A stretch of DNA of 64,000 nt, from contig JAKCWW010000355.1 of assembly GCA_026260175.1 (NCBI GenBank), positions 29,775 to 93,774 on the forward strand, given 5' to 3'. Shown here in pieces: positions 36,915 through 47,833 of the stretch (position 1 is its first letter; each line of letters starts with the position of its first letter). Under the pieces are notes generated by a model. That model saw nothing but the letters and a program-made list of their open reading frames with translations. It ran no database searches and was not told the DNA's origin. The position numbers were made by a program, and so were the translations under genes. The DNA comes from Reticulitermes lucifugus (taxonomy: Eukaryota > Arthropoda > Insecta > Blattodea > Rhinotermitidae).

Positions 36915-37450
36915 AACTTATATTTGTAAAACAACTGCACGGAATATGTATGATATTAAGTATATTCGGAACTTTAGTTTGTAGGTATCATGAACACAGT
37001 TCTACAGCGTAATACGGTCTCTATTTGTTATGTACATTAGGAAGCTTATGCTATGTACGTGTGTATGTATGTATGTATGAAAATATGATCTTTGATATAA
37101 TTTTAATAATAAAACATTTACTATAACACTCATTAGGAAATGTAAGCATAATGTTTAAGTTAGGAGGCGTTAGAGTGCTTTTATTTATCTGTAAAACTAT
37201 GAGGTTTATGGGAAGGTATAGTAGACCTACAGTGTGTGAACCACTTATCTCTATCAGGTTAGTCTAAAATAATATTTATTCTGATATTTATTTTTACAAT
37301 TTACACTAGAGATGCTTCAAGATATTTGTGTAGGTTTTCAAATAAATGGCCAAGTATTTAAGTACGACTTTAATCAAAATTTGTGTTTGTCGACAAAAGT
37401 ATCTCCGCAATTTCAAAATTAATATTCGTTCAGTGGTTCTCGAATGTTTA
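36915..37450. other. Unannotated A+T-rich DNA
   Basis: Contains a short GTAT run near 37060-37080. Nothing else recognised. Confidence 0.4.
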
Positions 37451-37454
37451 TATG

Positions 37455-37550
37455 CGGACAGACATGGCGAAGCTAATATGCGGACAGAGAGAGACAGATG
37501 TGGCGAAGCTAATATGAGGAGAGAGAGACAGGCATGACGAAGCAAATATG
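37455..37550 (+). repeat. Short imperfect tandem repeat, three units
   Basis: Three successive units begin with CGGACAGA or AGGAGAGA and end in GCGAAGCTAATATG or a one-to-two-base variant (ends at 37480, 37516 and 37550). Units differ in the length of their GA-rich middle (26, 36 and 34 bp). Confidence 0.75.
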
Positions 37551-37554
37551 CCCA

Positions 37555-38035
37555 CTTTCAAAATCTCACTGCGAAAACATGACAGTGATACGCTGTTATG
37601 TGTATTCAACACAAATCTTGACGGACATGTACCCATCACCTACACAGATTACACTGTTGCTGATTCCATTAATGTACAGTTTATTTCGCCAGATCATTTT
37701 CTTGAACCTTCAAAAACCTCTTTTTTCATAATCTTCTCTCGTTGTATTGTAAATAAATATTTTACAGCAATTTTATCTTGTCACGTGGCAACCTAATTTT
37801 TGACCACCCTGCACCTAACACGCTTCCAATTCGTCTCAGTCTCTCCAACCGAAAGATGAGACAGTACTTAGCAATAAACAGAATATGCCGCTTTTCAAAA
37901 TTTCACCTACTCATCATTCATGACGTTCCCTATCCCATCAGACGTAGCTGAAAAAAGTTATTAAATAAACAATCAATAATAGGTCTGCTGAATAAAGTGA
38001 TGGACTACTTGGGTGCGTCGAATTTCGACACTTCA
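37555..38035. other. Unannotated DNA
   Basis: No recognisable gene or repeat. Confidence 0.35.
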
Positions 38036-38044
38036 AGAACACTC

Positions 38045-38096
38045 TATGCCAATATCAGGGACCTTTTTTCTGGGGGTAAATATGACTGGAACGTAA
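38045..38096 (+). mobile_element. SINE family 1 body fragment
   Basis: CAATATCAGGGACC, then CTGGGGGTAAATATGACTGG, parallels the CCGGGAGCT...GGGGGTAAA module of family 1. Confidence 0.4.
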
Positions 38097-38099
38097 AAC

Positions 38100-39435
38100 A
38101 AAGTAGGCCTACTCTACTTAATGTTGTCGATGTTATCAACACCAAGGATTTGGTCTCATAATGTTTTACAGATTAAAAATATATTCATTTTCATCCTCAT
38201 TTTCCAATATAACACAATACACTGCCTTGCTCTTCACGGTAAATACTTTGTCTTCTATCGCGACGTAGCAACTGCATTTCTAACCAGACTGTATACTTGG
38301 TTACTAAGAGTATTATGCAAGGAAATCTGTTCTTGCATCCAATTTTAGCCTTTATATACACATACAGGAGGTGAACATATAATCAAACAAAGTACTCTTT
38401 GCTACATTTCTCTATATTCTAACTTGTATTCGTAACAAGTTTCCGTGAACACTTTAAGCCTGCTTCCAGAGCTTCAGAGCGTCATAAGGATAGAAAATTT
38501 GAAGGGATGGAACCATGAAATTTATCTTCTAGATATGGGTTTGTGACGAGGAACTGAGGACCGAACGTAACAGTCGTTTTAATTGCGATGTTCAAACTAA
38601 ATTACACTTCACTACAAACAGAATTCAGTGTTTGATTTGTTATGCACGTGTTCACATATCAACTCAAAAGCATCATCGAATTCCGTAACAAGTGTTCCTG
38701 GGTCGTCACCATAATTCAAAGGTGAAACCATCAAAGACAGAGCAGATAACAAAACCCTTGGTTAAGTTGCAAGTTCAACTATATTGAAACGACAGTACGA
38801 AAACTCATCAAAGTGACAATATTCGCTCAGAGCAGACTAAATGCGAGGAATGCTTCCTACTGTTCCCTTCATAATCTCTTACTTTCCCGTCTCGTAACCA
38901 TAGGCTATATCGTGCAGGTTAGAATACGCAGTAACATGTTTTTATCTGTTGTTTTAGTGGGAGTCTCCCACCCTACGGTAACAGAGTGACCGTATCTGAG
39001 AACAATGCCTTGACAAGAATATCTGGCTCCAAGAGAAAGGAAGTAACGGATAGATTAAGAAGTGTTCCATCGTACGTAATGAGGATGTTCGTAGTTTTTA
39101 CTTCTTCAGCTTCTACACCTTAAAACTATTAACTCTTCTGCAGGAGGTCGTAGACGGATAATCTGACCAGTGCCACATAACATGTGTGCAGAAAGGTGAC
39201 TGGTATGAATATATCTTAAGGATAAAAGAAAGAATACTGTCATATACTTGTATAAGTCTACAGTATAAACCTACATGATGACTAAATGTAAGCCGTCCTA
39301 AATTCGGACGGATGACTGGACGGACGGAAGTATGGATAGACGAATCGTTGCCCTTGAAGATGGAACAGGCCAAAAGGTTCAATTCTTCAGAGTTATTATG
39401 ATAATACAATGTTATTAGCCTTGTCCAGTCAAGGA
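38100..39435. other. Unannotated DNA
   Basis: No recognised repeat. A 108-codon minus frame (39113-39439) has no identifiable product. Confidence 0.3.
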
Positions 39436-39439
39436 GCAT

Positions 39440-39560
39440 AACACGAGCGGAACATATGGCAATATGGAGATGTCACAAATGCCTACAGATTTTGACCTAA
39501 AAACCTGAGGCGAAGAGGCTCCTTGACGCACCTAAGAGTACAAATGAAATTATAAAAACG
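39440..39560 (+). mobile_element. LINE family A fragment (strongly decayed)
   Basis: GGAACATATGGCAATATGGA (from GHVARMG), then AACCTGAGGCGAAGAGGCTC (KPEGKRP) and GAAATTATAAAAACG (EDNIKM) follow the family A order. Frame broken. Confidence 0.4.
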
Positions 39561-39893
39561 TGTCTTACAGCAATACGGTTAGGGTACTCAATGACACATG
39601 TTAAGTCTTAATCTCAGCTGTTTCCAAATGCGCGTCATTGCACGAGGTTTCTTAAGTAATACTTGATATGCACTTCCTTTATCAATAGCGTTTTGTTTGT
39701 CCCGAACATCTCACTTTTCTCATTTTAAGTAAATAAAAATCATAAAACAGTTCTTTATATGTAGAATAATGATACTGTAACTTACTGGTAGTTTCTGAAC
39801 ACTTAAGGACATTACATTCATGGACTTTTTCCGTAGTCGGATATTTTAAAATTAAAATTAACAAAACGCTACATTTTAGTAACAGGAGCGTCA

Positions 39894-40106
39894 TAGTGTT
39901 TTAGAAACCAACCTGAAAACGGTGACCGATCCTGACCCCGCAAATGTTTGTGTTATTAATTTTACTTTTAGTGTATTAGGGGTGGAAAAGCCCTTAAAAT
40001 TAATTATTTTAAATGTTATACACAACCAACAAAGTCTCATAGAGTTTGAATATGTTTGCACATTTCCACGTACCAATTCCATTGGTCTTCGGGTTGAGAA
40101 ACACTG
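39894..40106. mobile_element. Candidate hAT-like MITE, 213 bp
   Basis: The left end TAGTGTTTTAGAAACC and the right end (read on the minus strand) CAGTGTTTCTCAACCC resemble the CAGTG...CAACC termini of hAT transposons. I see no convincing 8-bp target duplication. The plus frame 39922-40362 (146 codons) spans the element and its right flank. A minus frame (40009-40200) starts in the right flank and reads GVSDFEDMFKNGSAVFLNP. Neither is recognised. Confidence 0.35.
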
Positions 40107-40369
40107 CACTCCCATTCTTAAACATATCCTCAAAATCACTGACTCCTGCAGCCGGGGCCTCGGAGTGAGGCGGGTCATGGACAACGAAAACATAACACAC
40201 GAATATCCAGCCCAGAAAGGGGTCAGCATTGCCAGCATTATTTATCGATGGACATCACTCTTATTAACACGGTTCTGCCACACTACAGAAGCAATTAGAA
40301 ACTCAGCTTTAATTTCCCTTGAGACTAAACAAGATGCATACTTTACCTTTACTGCTACATGAGACTGTG

Positions 40370-41195
40370 TTATAAATATGGTCTACTGCTTGTACATTTT
40401 CTGCGTCAGTTTTCTGCATACACAAAGTACAATAAAAGTAAATAAGCTTGATTTTACTTGTGCAGAAGTTGCAAACAGAACACAAGTTAGTGCCATTTCT
40501 GGGGTGGTATTTCTGGTCTCACAGTCATTTTGTAGGATAAGACAAAATTACACCAACGTGACAATACGAAACATGGAACGTACTTAATGAAACATCCTAT
40601 AATGTTGCATATCGAAAGTGCTGTTATTATTCAATCAATACAGATTAAAGAACCAACAAAATACACTTCTCTTGGGAAGACACACAATTGCTTTTAATAC
40701 ATCTCCAAAATATTTCGGCCCAGCTGTGACATTGTCGAAAGTCAAAGGAAATAAAACAAAGAGTATCAAGGTTTTACGGCACATAAAACAATATATTAGT
40801 CCAGTTTATAAATACAAATGTGGTTTAATATTTGACAAAATTCCTTAATTCAATGAAATATTGCTACAGAATTTCGTAAAACTGTGGCGTATTCAGTGAT
40901 CTGTGGTTATACATATAATATAGTATATTCATACATATATGTATATGTGCGTGATTCTGGACACAATTAGTTTATTGAACTTAATTTGGCCTTGTATTAA
41001 TATGTTTACTATTAATGTTAATATGATCACTCTTTAGTTTGCTAGATGGCTGATTAAGCAGGTATTTAAATGCTCAGATAGTTAGCTAGACTAGCTGACT
41101 AACTATATATTATGTACATACTTTGCTAGATAGGAGTATATATGGTACAGCTTGTCTTATTTCAGAGTTTCACTTTACAAAAATAACTTGGCTCG
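40370..41195. other. Unannotated A+T-rich DNA
   Basis: Includes a TA-rich low-complexity stretch near 40910-40950. No gene recognised. Confidence 0.4.
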
Positions 41196-41202
41196 GGTGC
41201 GA

Positions 41203-41290
41203 GATTGAAGTTCCCACAGTGTTCACGTTGAGTATTGTGATCTTCTGAAATGTTACGCCGTGTAGTGGACTTAGCAGATCCCACCACATC
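41203..41290 (-). repeat. Hammerhead-linked repeat family, tail fragment
   Basis: The minus strand translates to STTRRNISEDHNTQREHCGN, aligning with the family tail RRN.xEDxNxxxxHCEN. The ribozyme part is missing or unrecognisable. Confidence 0.55.
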
Positions 41291-41294
41291 GATG

Positions 41295-41640
41295 CAACAA
41301 CGAAGATAAAAATTCTCAACTTCGTTCACTCTTTCTAACGTCTATGGTGTGATTATGGGCATCACTGCCATAAAGCAAGAAAATAACTGCAGCAAGTTGG
41401 TGGTGTGGATTCAAGAAGATTAAATTAGAAAAATTTGTGCCCACAGTCGACAAGCGAGAAATAAATATAATTTTGACCTTGCAGTAATTATACAAGTGCT
41501 CTTGGTTCACATTTTATTATGCCGCATGTATTCTAGTTAGTTAATTATACGATGAATCTCGTGAAGCCTAGACTGAAGACAGGCATTTATACATTCTGGG
41601 CTGCGCCGTTCCCAAGCTTGTGCATAAAACATAAATTGAA
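41295..41640. other. Unannotated DNA
   Basis: No recognisable gene or repeat. Confidence 0.35.
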
Positions 41641-41653
41641 TTTATACGTAGAC

Positions 41654-41960
41654 CAGTGTCTCCCAACCAGGGTTCCACGATACATCGCCAGAGGTCCCGC
41701 GAGAAATGGTGGAATAAATAAATAAGAAGTGTGAAATGTCGCGAAAAATTCCAATCTTCCCTCAAAATATGAAGGGAATTGCTGTCCGGCATTTGGCAAC
41801 TTTTGCAATTGGCAATAATTCAGCAGTTCAGCAGTTATTGACCTGCGCTCCCCGCCATCAACTTTATCTGGCCCGTAAGCGTTTTTATACGTAGGGGTTC
41901 CTCGGGATACAAAAAATTATTTTTCGGGCTCCTCCATGGAAGAAAGGTTCGGAAACACGG
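41654..41960. mobile_element. hAT-like MITE, 307 bp
   Basis: Terminal inverted repeats: left CAGTGTCTCCCAACC and right (minus strand) CCGTGTTTCCGAACC, 12 of 15 matching. Flanking 8-bp strings ACGTAGAC (41646-41653) and ATATAGAC (41961-41968) match at 6 of 8 positions, as expected for a mutated hAT target-site duplication. The interior has GGTTCCACG, GGTCCCGCGAG and, near the other end, GGGTTCCTCGGGATAC, and encodes nothing recognisable. It would need a transposase in trans. Confidence 0.65.
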
Positions 41961-42437
41961 ATATAGACCCCATAAATATTTTAATTGATATTTAAATTGT
42001 TCATAAGTAAAGGAACAATAATGAAATGTACGATAAATACACAGTTATATCAATTCTCTGAAACAATAACTTCATGCACCAAATGTTTCAAAACTGGGCT
42101 TCCATCTCACAGTAAACACTTATTTCTCCACGACAACTAGCAACCTATCAAGGCTGATTACAAAAAAAAAGCAAGCCATGTTGATTTTGAAAGATGCATA
42201 TACAAATATTTTCTCGGAACGGCACACAATTGTTCAATCAAACGGTACATATTTACCATTGTGCCTTAGAGAATTAAATGTAGTATGTGTTAGTATGAGT
42301 AAACAATAAGAGAACAAATGTGGAGAAAACGTGCACTGAACTACTTAAAATGACGAAAACTGTAGTGTGTTCTACGAAAGTAAAACTTATGTTTTCCGGT
42401 TTTCAAAGTAGTTGTTGATCAAATAATAGCCTTTTGG

Positions 42438-42550
42438 TTCGTTTCTACACCTACAATGGTTAAGTATTCCGACGTTTCGGACAAACATAGCCTACTGCCT
42501 CCATGTTCATAGTGACTAAATTGTTTCAAGTGGATACTGAGGTGATAGGC
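42438..42550 (-). repeat. Hammerhead-linked repeat, left (minus) arm of an inverted pair
   Basis: Read on the minus strand, this aligns with the plus strand of 43101-43210 over about 105 bp (shared: TATCAC, TCAG, ATCCACTT, ATGGAGGCAGTA, GAAACGTCG, TTAACCA). It contains a decayed GUC-subtype motif at 42510-42471: AUGAACA for the first core, a GG...CC remnant of stem II, and an intact GAAACGUC. Confidence 0.6.
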
Positions 42551-42554
42551 CGCC

Positions 42555-42825
42555 ATGAGGCAACGAATCCGTTGCTTCATTACCGACGCCCAGAGCACAC
42601 TCACTCTCAGTAGCTGTGCATCCAAGCGCTATGCACGCACAGAGCAACTCAGCAGCAGGCAGGGTTCAGGCTGCAGTCACATTTATATTATTTACACATA
42701 CCCCACAGGTGGATCTCTGAAAATTGCCTGTTCTTGGAAATATTAACTCCCACTGGCTCGGAAAAATCCTATACGCTCTTCTAGTCTTCCATAACTATGA
42801 TTGGCCAAACACCCTCCAACCGTCC
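42555..42825. other. Unannotated DNA between repeat copies
   Basis: No gene recognised. A 63-codon plus frame at 42555-42746 has no identifiable product. Confidence 0.3.
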
Positions 42826-42829
42826 TATA

Positions 42830-43078
42830 CAGTGGTCCCTCGGTAATCCGGATCACCGAGTGGTCCGGACAATTTTGGACCAAATATAGCCCAGTATTTT
42901 CCACTCAAATTATTATTACAGTATATTATTATTATTGGATAGACTATTTCGGCTTTAAGGAGTTTTATGTTAGCGCTGAGTGAGGATGTTTTGTACGGTA
43001 CCTATACTACGGAGTTTTTCCTCGGGCAATCCGGACCAACCCTCCCCGCATATAGTCCTGACGACCGAGGGACAACTG
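42830..43078. mobile_element. pogo/Tigger-like MITE, 249 bp
   Basis: Left end CAGTGGTCCCTCGGTAATCC (42830 on) and right end on the minus strand CAGTTGTCCCTCGGTCGTCA match at 19 of 23 positions including the next three bases. Both ends are flanked by TA (42828-42829 and 43079-43080), the target of the Tc1/mariner/pogo superfamily. Subterminal TGGTCCGGA strings occur near both ends. The element is far too short to encode a transposase. Confidence 0.75.
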
Positions 43079-43100
43079 TATAACCGACATATTTATAGCT

Positions 43101-43210
43101 CCGTATCACTTCAGCATCCACTTTAGCAAATGGAGTCACCCTGAAGATGGAGGCAGTAAGTTCCTCTGAAACGTCGAAAGATTTAACCACTATCATCATT
43201 TGGAAGTAAA
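43101..43210 (+). repeat. Hammerhead-linked repeat, right (plus) arm of an inverted pair
   Basis: The plus-oriented partner of 42438-42550, lying just right of the pogo-like MITE. Contains the GUC-subtype motif described at 43141-43175. Confidence 0.6.
43141..43175 (+). ncRNA. Hammerhead ribozyme-like motif, GUC subtype
   Basis: Core CUGAAGA (43141-43147) agrees fully with CUGANGA. A U spacer is followed by stem II GGAGG/CCUCU (43149-43153 and 43163-43167, one G-U pair), core GAA (43168-43170), a loopless AC/GU stem III (43171-43174) and cleavage-site C (43175). Stem I pairing (ACC against GAA) is lost, so self-cleavage is doubtful. Confidence 0.5.
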
Positions 43211-43284
43211 ACATGACTGCTAAATACTTCCTTCTCATAACCGAATAACAAGATCATAGATAATGTTTCCAAGAGCAGTAAATA

Positions 43285-43700
43285 GAGTTGCTAGCTACCT
43301 AACTAGCCAACTGACTCACTAACTCCATGGAGTGTAGTCCTTCCTGAGAAGCTAATAGATCCTCAAGTAGTCGAGGAATTCCCCGCATTTTATGGCACCC
43401 GAAGGTTCATGACCGCATTCAAAAGCGCTCGCCAATTGTCCCTATCCTGAGCCAGATCAATCCAGCCTCCCCATCCCACTTCTCTCAATAAGATAGATCA
43501 AGTTTCACACCCATACAAAGCAACAGGTAAAACTATAGTTCTGTATATCTCAATCCACTCCCCTGTTACTTCGTCCCTCTTAGGCCCAAACATCTTCCTC
43601 GACAACCTATTCTCGATGTCCCTCATCCTATGTTCCTCCATCAATGTAAGAGACCAAGTCTCACACCCATACAAAACAACAGGAAATTATAGTTCTGTTT
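43285..43700 (-). mobile_element. LINE family A 3' end, internally rearranged
   Basis: The minus strand encodes, in order: YGCETWSLTLMEEHRMRDIE, NRLSRKMFGPKRDEVTGEW, then a second PVALYGCET, a stop, then [20 protein letters not shown] and NAVMNLRVP before a stop. YGCETW and MFGPKRDEVTGEW are recognisable as the C-terminal reverse transcriptase region of non-LTR elements. The 3' UTR ends in a degenerate GTTAG/TAGTTAG tail (43290-43325). The duplicated YGCET block lies at 43651-43698 and 43495-43544, and after the second block about 100 codons of the usual tail are missing. Confidence 0.8.
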
Positions 43701-43779
43701 ACTTTAATCTTCATATTTTTGGATAGCAAACAGATAGTGTTGCTATGGAAAGAATCTATTTCGACAAGAACTAAGCAAC

Positions 43780-44110
43780 AAACCAATTCCACGGAGCGAT
43801 GTCCTAAGAAACTGATTAGTTCCTCATCTACTCAAGAAATTGCAAAAACTTCATGCAACTCGAAGGTTCATTACCATATTCAGAAACGTCCGCCACGAGT
43901 CACATTAATCCAATCCACATCATCCCATAATTCGTCTTTAAGATTAATGTTAGTATTAACCTCCAGTATACTCGCCTGTCTGTCCAGACATCTGATCAAT
44001 TTAGATTTTCAGAAAAAAATTTTGTACGCGTGTCTGACCTTCCCATGCCTGGTACATGCCAGCCCCCACTCTACGTAATCCCCCTTGGTTTTGTACGTCT
44101 AACACACGTA
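43780..44110 (-). mobile_element. LINE family A 3' fragment (second copy, same orientation)
   Basis: The minus strand gives GGWHVPGMGRSDTRTKFF-like sequence (from AGHVARMGxxRxxYRVL), then a decayed WIxLxxxRGGRF and AATGAACCTTCGAGTTGCAT, and the 3' UTR CTTGAGTAGATGAGGAAC. It abuts the rearranged copy at 43.3-43.7 kb, so two insertions or one rearranged insertion are possible. Confidence 0.6.
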
Positions 44111-44185
44111 ATAGGAGGCTTGACGTTACCACGGCGGTGCGTGTTCATATATTAGTCGCCTGTATTGTGACATCGTGTAGTCTTA

Positions 44186-44491
44186 TTGGTGGATACCAAC
44201 TTTTCGGAGGAATATGCTGACTCCATTCTCCGGTTTGAATTGAGCAGGATCAACCAAATACCGAAAAAGCTAAGGGCGGAGGTTTACATTGAGGTCAGGT
44301 GGCAACTTGTAAGATTAAATCCTTCCTATTTACGAAAGACACAGTTGGTACGTGGGGATGGCAAGAATATAGGCGGGTGCAAGAAACGTCCCTGGGAGAT
44401 GGCAAGGAGATGTAAGGATGTCTCACTTCCTGCACACCTTTCCCATTGCCCCCGTTCTACCTCCTTGCTACCTCACTTGTACCTCCCTTGA
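44186..44491 (+). CDS. Unidentified 101-codon open frame
   Basis: The N-terminal half is charged and protein-like (FELSRINQIPKKLRAEVYIE, residues about 17-36), followed by a basic stretch and a proline/leucine-rich C-terminus. I do not recognise it. It follows two LINE fragments and may be fossil transposon coding sequence. Confidence 0.15.
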   Translation: MVDTNFSEEYADSILRFELSRINQIPKKLRAEVYIEVRWQLVRLNPSYLRKTQLVRGDGKNIGGCKKRPWEMARRCKDVSLPAHLSHCPRSTSLLPHLYLP

Positions 44492-44499
44492 AATCAACC

Positions 44500-45680
44500 T
44501 ATATGTATAACCTATCGTGTACATACTTAACTCACTTCAGCCCTGTATGGTGGAGTTAACGTGTTCCTCTGAGAGGTTGGTACACACCGACGAGGCTGCA
44601 CAGAGTCCGAAAAAAAACCAATACCTGAATGCATTCTAATTACGTTTTATTAAGAGTACAAATACTTTCTCTTCGTTCATTGTACCCAAATGCCTGTCAT
44701 TCTTCTTAATGAGGTCCACACATACTTAGCATTCTACTGCAAAACAAGGCAGCCTGTTCCTCCAAAATATTTGTCAATTTACGTTGGCCTTGTCCACAAA
44801 AGAAAACACATCTCGATTTACACCCTTACGATATACACACTTCCAATTCTCCTGCCTCATTGAACACGCATGCTTATGCGAATATCTGTAGATAAGCTGC
44901 AGGCAGGTCCCCATTTATACCCCGACTGTGTTTTGTTCCCCCAGTGCATTTCTTAAAAATAAATGAGAGAAGGCCCGTTTACATCATAATTTCAAATAAA
45001 ATATAAACGCGGCCATTTCTTTTGGGCGGATATCACTAATTGTACACTCTTAGGTTATTTAACGTCGCTGTCGCAAATTCAGAGTTTATGAAGCATCGAA
45101 TAAAGAAATACGAGGGCCATGATCGAGTAAGCTGGAACAAGGTGTCAAGCTTATAATTTGTATTCGATAATTACCCGGTTTGAGTCTCAGTGAATTCCCC
45201 GAAATCCTGAGGGTTGGATTCATTTTACCCAGTCTCTTAACGCAACACTGGGATAAATAATAATAATATTATTAATAACTGGAACAATATCAAAATCATT
45301 CAGGAAATACCTTAGTAACACAACAGGAAAACATGACATCAAGGAACTACGCAAAACAGCCATACTGGCACTGCACACTTACTTCGCAAAGTACTAATGT
45401 AAAAGTACAAAAGTTTATCATGGGAAATAGCATTACGTGTAGCCTACAACAAACTGTAACCACAGAACAGCCGAAAAATTATATACCCAAAAGCCATGGT
45501 TTGTTTCAGACACATAATTGTAAATAAACTTCATGAAATGATAACAAATAATAATAATAATAATACTTTAATAGATAACAAGAAAAGTTTTACATGTTAA
45601 GCAGATTTAGATACGCGCATAGCAAATTCCATATTTATATTTAGTATTTAGACTTGATTATGGTATCTCATAGCAATGAA
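44500..45680. other. Unannotated DNA
   Basis: Includes AT-rich trinucleotide runs (ATA/TAA) near 45260 and 45550. A B-box-like GGTTTGAGTCTC at 45178 is isolated. No gene recognised. Confidence 0.35.
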
Positions 45681-45691
45681 ACATGTTCATT

Positions 45692-45872
45692 CATTCTGTA
45701 GTCTGTCTTACGACATGTCCGTAGCCTCTTCCAAAGCGAGTTCTCCACAGGGTGCGATCTAGTGCTTCCTCTTTCAATTCCCAATATCTTCTATTTTCCT
45801 TAAGGTCATCCAGTAGCTGCTTAAGCTTTTTTCCTCGTCTTTCCGTCATTTCTATCCTTCCTTCTAACTTTC
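45692..45872 (-). mobile_element. LINE family B 3' end (complete tail)
   Basis: The minus strand encodes, without interruption, a basic tail with MTERRGKKLKQLLDDLKE, NRRYWELKEEALDRTLW, RTRFGRGYGHVVRQTTE and a stop that overlaps GAATGAA. It shows the segment hidden by N in the 25.9-kb copy. Only the last 60 or so codons of the element are present, so it is a 5'-truncated insertion. Confidence 0.75.
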
Positions 45873-45874
45873 TT

Positions 45875-47825
45875 CAATCACGTGTTTTAGAAGGCAGTAA
45901 AAACACGTAGGCAAGGTAACACACATTATTTTATTATTGTCAAATCCTGTGTTGACTGTGGAAAAGAATATTGGTCCGATTCGCTCAAAACAAGGAATAT
46001 GTGTCACACTAGTGACATGAACTGCACATTACTTAACCGTTTATCTTTCATTGACTTAGAAATCTGCGTACTTTTGAAAGGACAGGCTGTAGATAATGTA
46101 CAGAGCTGACATACGCACGCGCTACGTAGCAGACAGATTGGAAATGCAATTACATAGTGTACTTCCCTGTCAGGGTTGTGTACATCTACGCAGACTTCGC
46201 TCAGAGTAAAAAGCGGTCGCCTGAATAACTCTCCTGGCTCATTAGCCTCCTAACGGACAGGCAGGCAGAGTGGCAGACTAAATGAAGGCCTGAAATCATG
46301 CTGTTGGGTAACGTGTGAAAGACGGATCGGCATGCGAGCTGTGATTTTGTTAAGCCTGAATAACAACAAAATTATTTATGCATTGTAATTTTCTAACACA
46401 TGAGATCAGCTGCAAAACAACTTGGTGCATCTAGATACAATTTCAAATTTTGAGCTTCCCGCTGAATGAACTTGGTCCGCTTTAATCCACAGCCACTTCA
46501 AATGTGTCTTTTTTAATGTTCTACAATAACAATATGACATATTAGTATTTTAAAAACAACTCTTTATCTAAGATGTAAAGTTATTTCTGTACTTAATTAA
46601 GCACCACCCCATGAAAAGGTATGGGAGCAGTGGAGATACTCTTGGTCTCAGCATTAGATGGAGGTGAGTCATCAGTTTCAAGGACCGGCCACTTAACACC
46701 CGTTACCCGTTGGCTATTTTTGTAAATTTTATAAAATTCTATTGGAATGTGCAGGGTGCCTACGGACGCTGTAGGCTTGTTCTTGTCTGTTTCTTATCCT
46801 CAGGTTTCAAGGATGTTCTCTTTCCCATTCCGTTACTATTTATTGATCTTAATTTCTCTTCATGCAAATAACTTCTGCACTTCCCCGGAAATCTGTTTTT
46901 CGGCCTTGTTTATTCTCTCTACAAATATTTCTTATAAGCCTCACCACTTCTGAAAAACTTTTTGTCAACATAAAGTTTCAAAAGGTCACACATTTTTGCA
47001 GGGAAATAAGAAAGATTACAGAAACAGAAGTAAGAAATACAAATCTGCCTACCAAAAATATGTAAATAAACGGCCCATTCATTTCTCTGTGGAAGGTTAA
47101 GTTATCGTAAATCCTAGTTATTTCGTGACAAATGCAATATTTTCCTTGAACTCGATAAAGATGTGTGAAGCCATATCACATTTTGCTTAGGAATTCAAGC
47201 TACATAAGAGTATATGTTATTTTCTGAAAAAAAAGTGCCCACGGAATTTGTTGATTAATCCCAGCTCCTCACAGGGAAAATATCAATAGGTTTTACGATT
47301 GTCTCTTCTTTCATATAGACTACGCTTATTACAGCTTTCATATTAAATTTAAAACGAATTAACAGAAAATACCCTTAGCGTCTTAGCGCCAATTAAATTC
47401 ACTGATTTTTCTGACCACATTAATTTCTTGAATTATTCATTGTGTTAAAACTAGTGTTTCCCTCCCAAAATGACGAACTGGCAAATAAAGGATAATAAAA
47501 GATTGTATTTGTAATAAAAAATATCACACTCTCATGCACTAAGAAACATTGACACAGAATTTGATTTTATTTATGAGAAGATACCACTCAAATTGTCAAT
47601 TGAATCAATGGTTTCCAACGTGTTATCGTCACTACTTAACATTTTAATAAAACTTACTTACTAAATAAGACATCAATTGTCAATCTACCAAAGCTTCCAA
47701 CATATCGTAACTACGTAATATTTCAGTCTACCTTAATTACTCAAACAACACCGTGAAAATATTTGGAAACAGTCGACCGAAATATTTTCTTAATTAGAGA
47801 CGGAACATATGCGTCTTATATAGAC
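45875..47825. other. Unannotated A+T-rich DNA
   Basis: No recognisable gene or repeat. Confidence 0.4.
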
Positions 47826-47833
47826 CAAACTCT

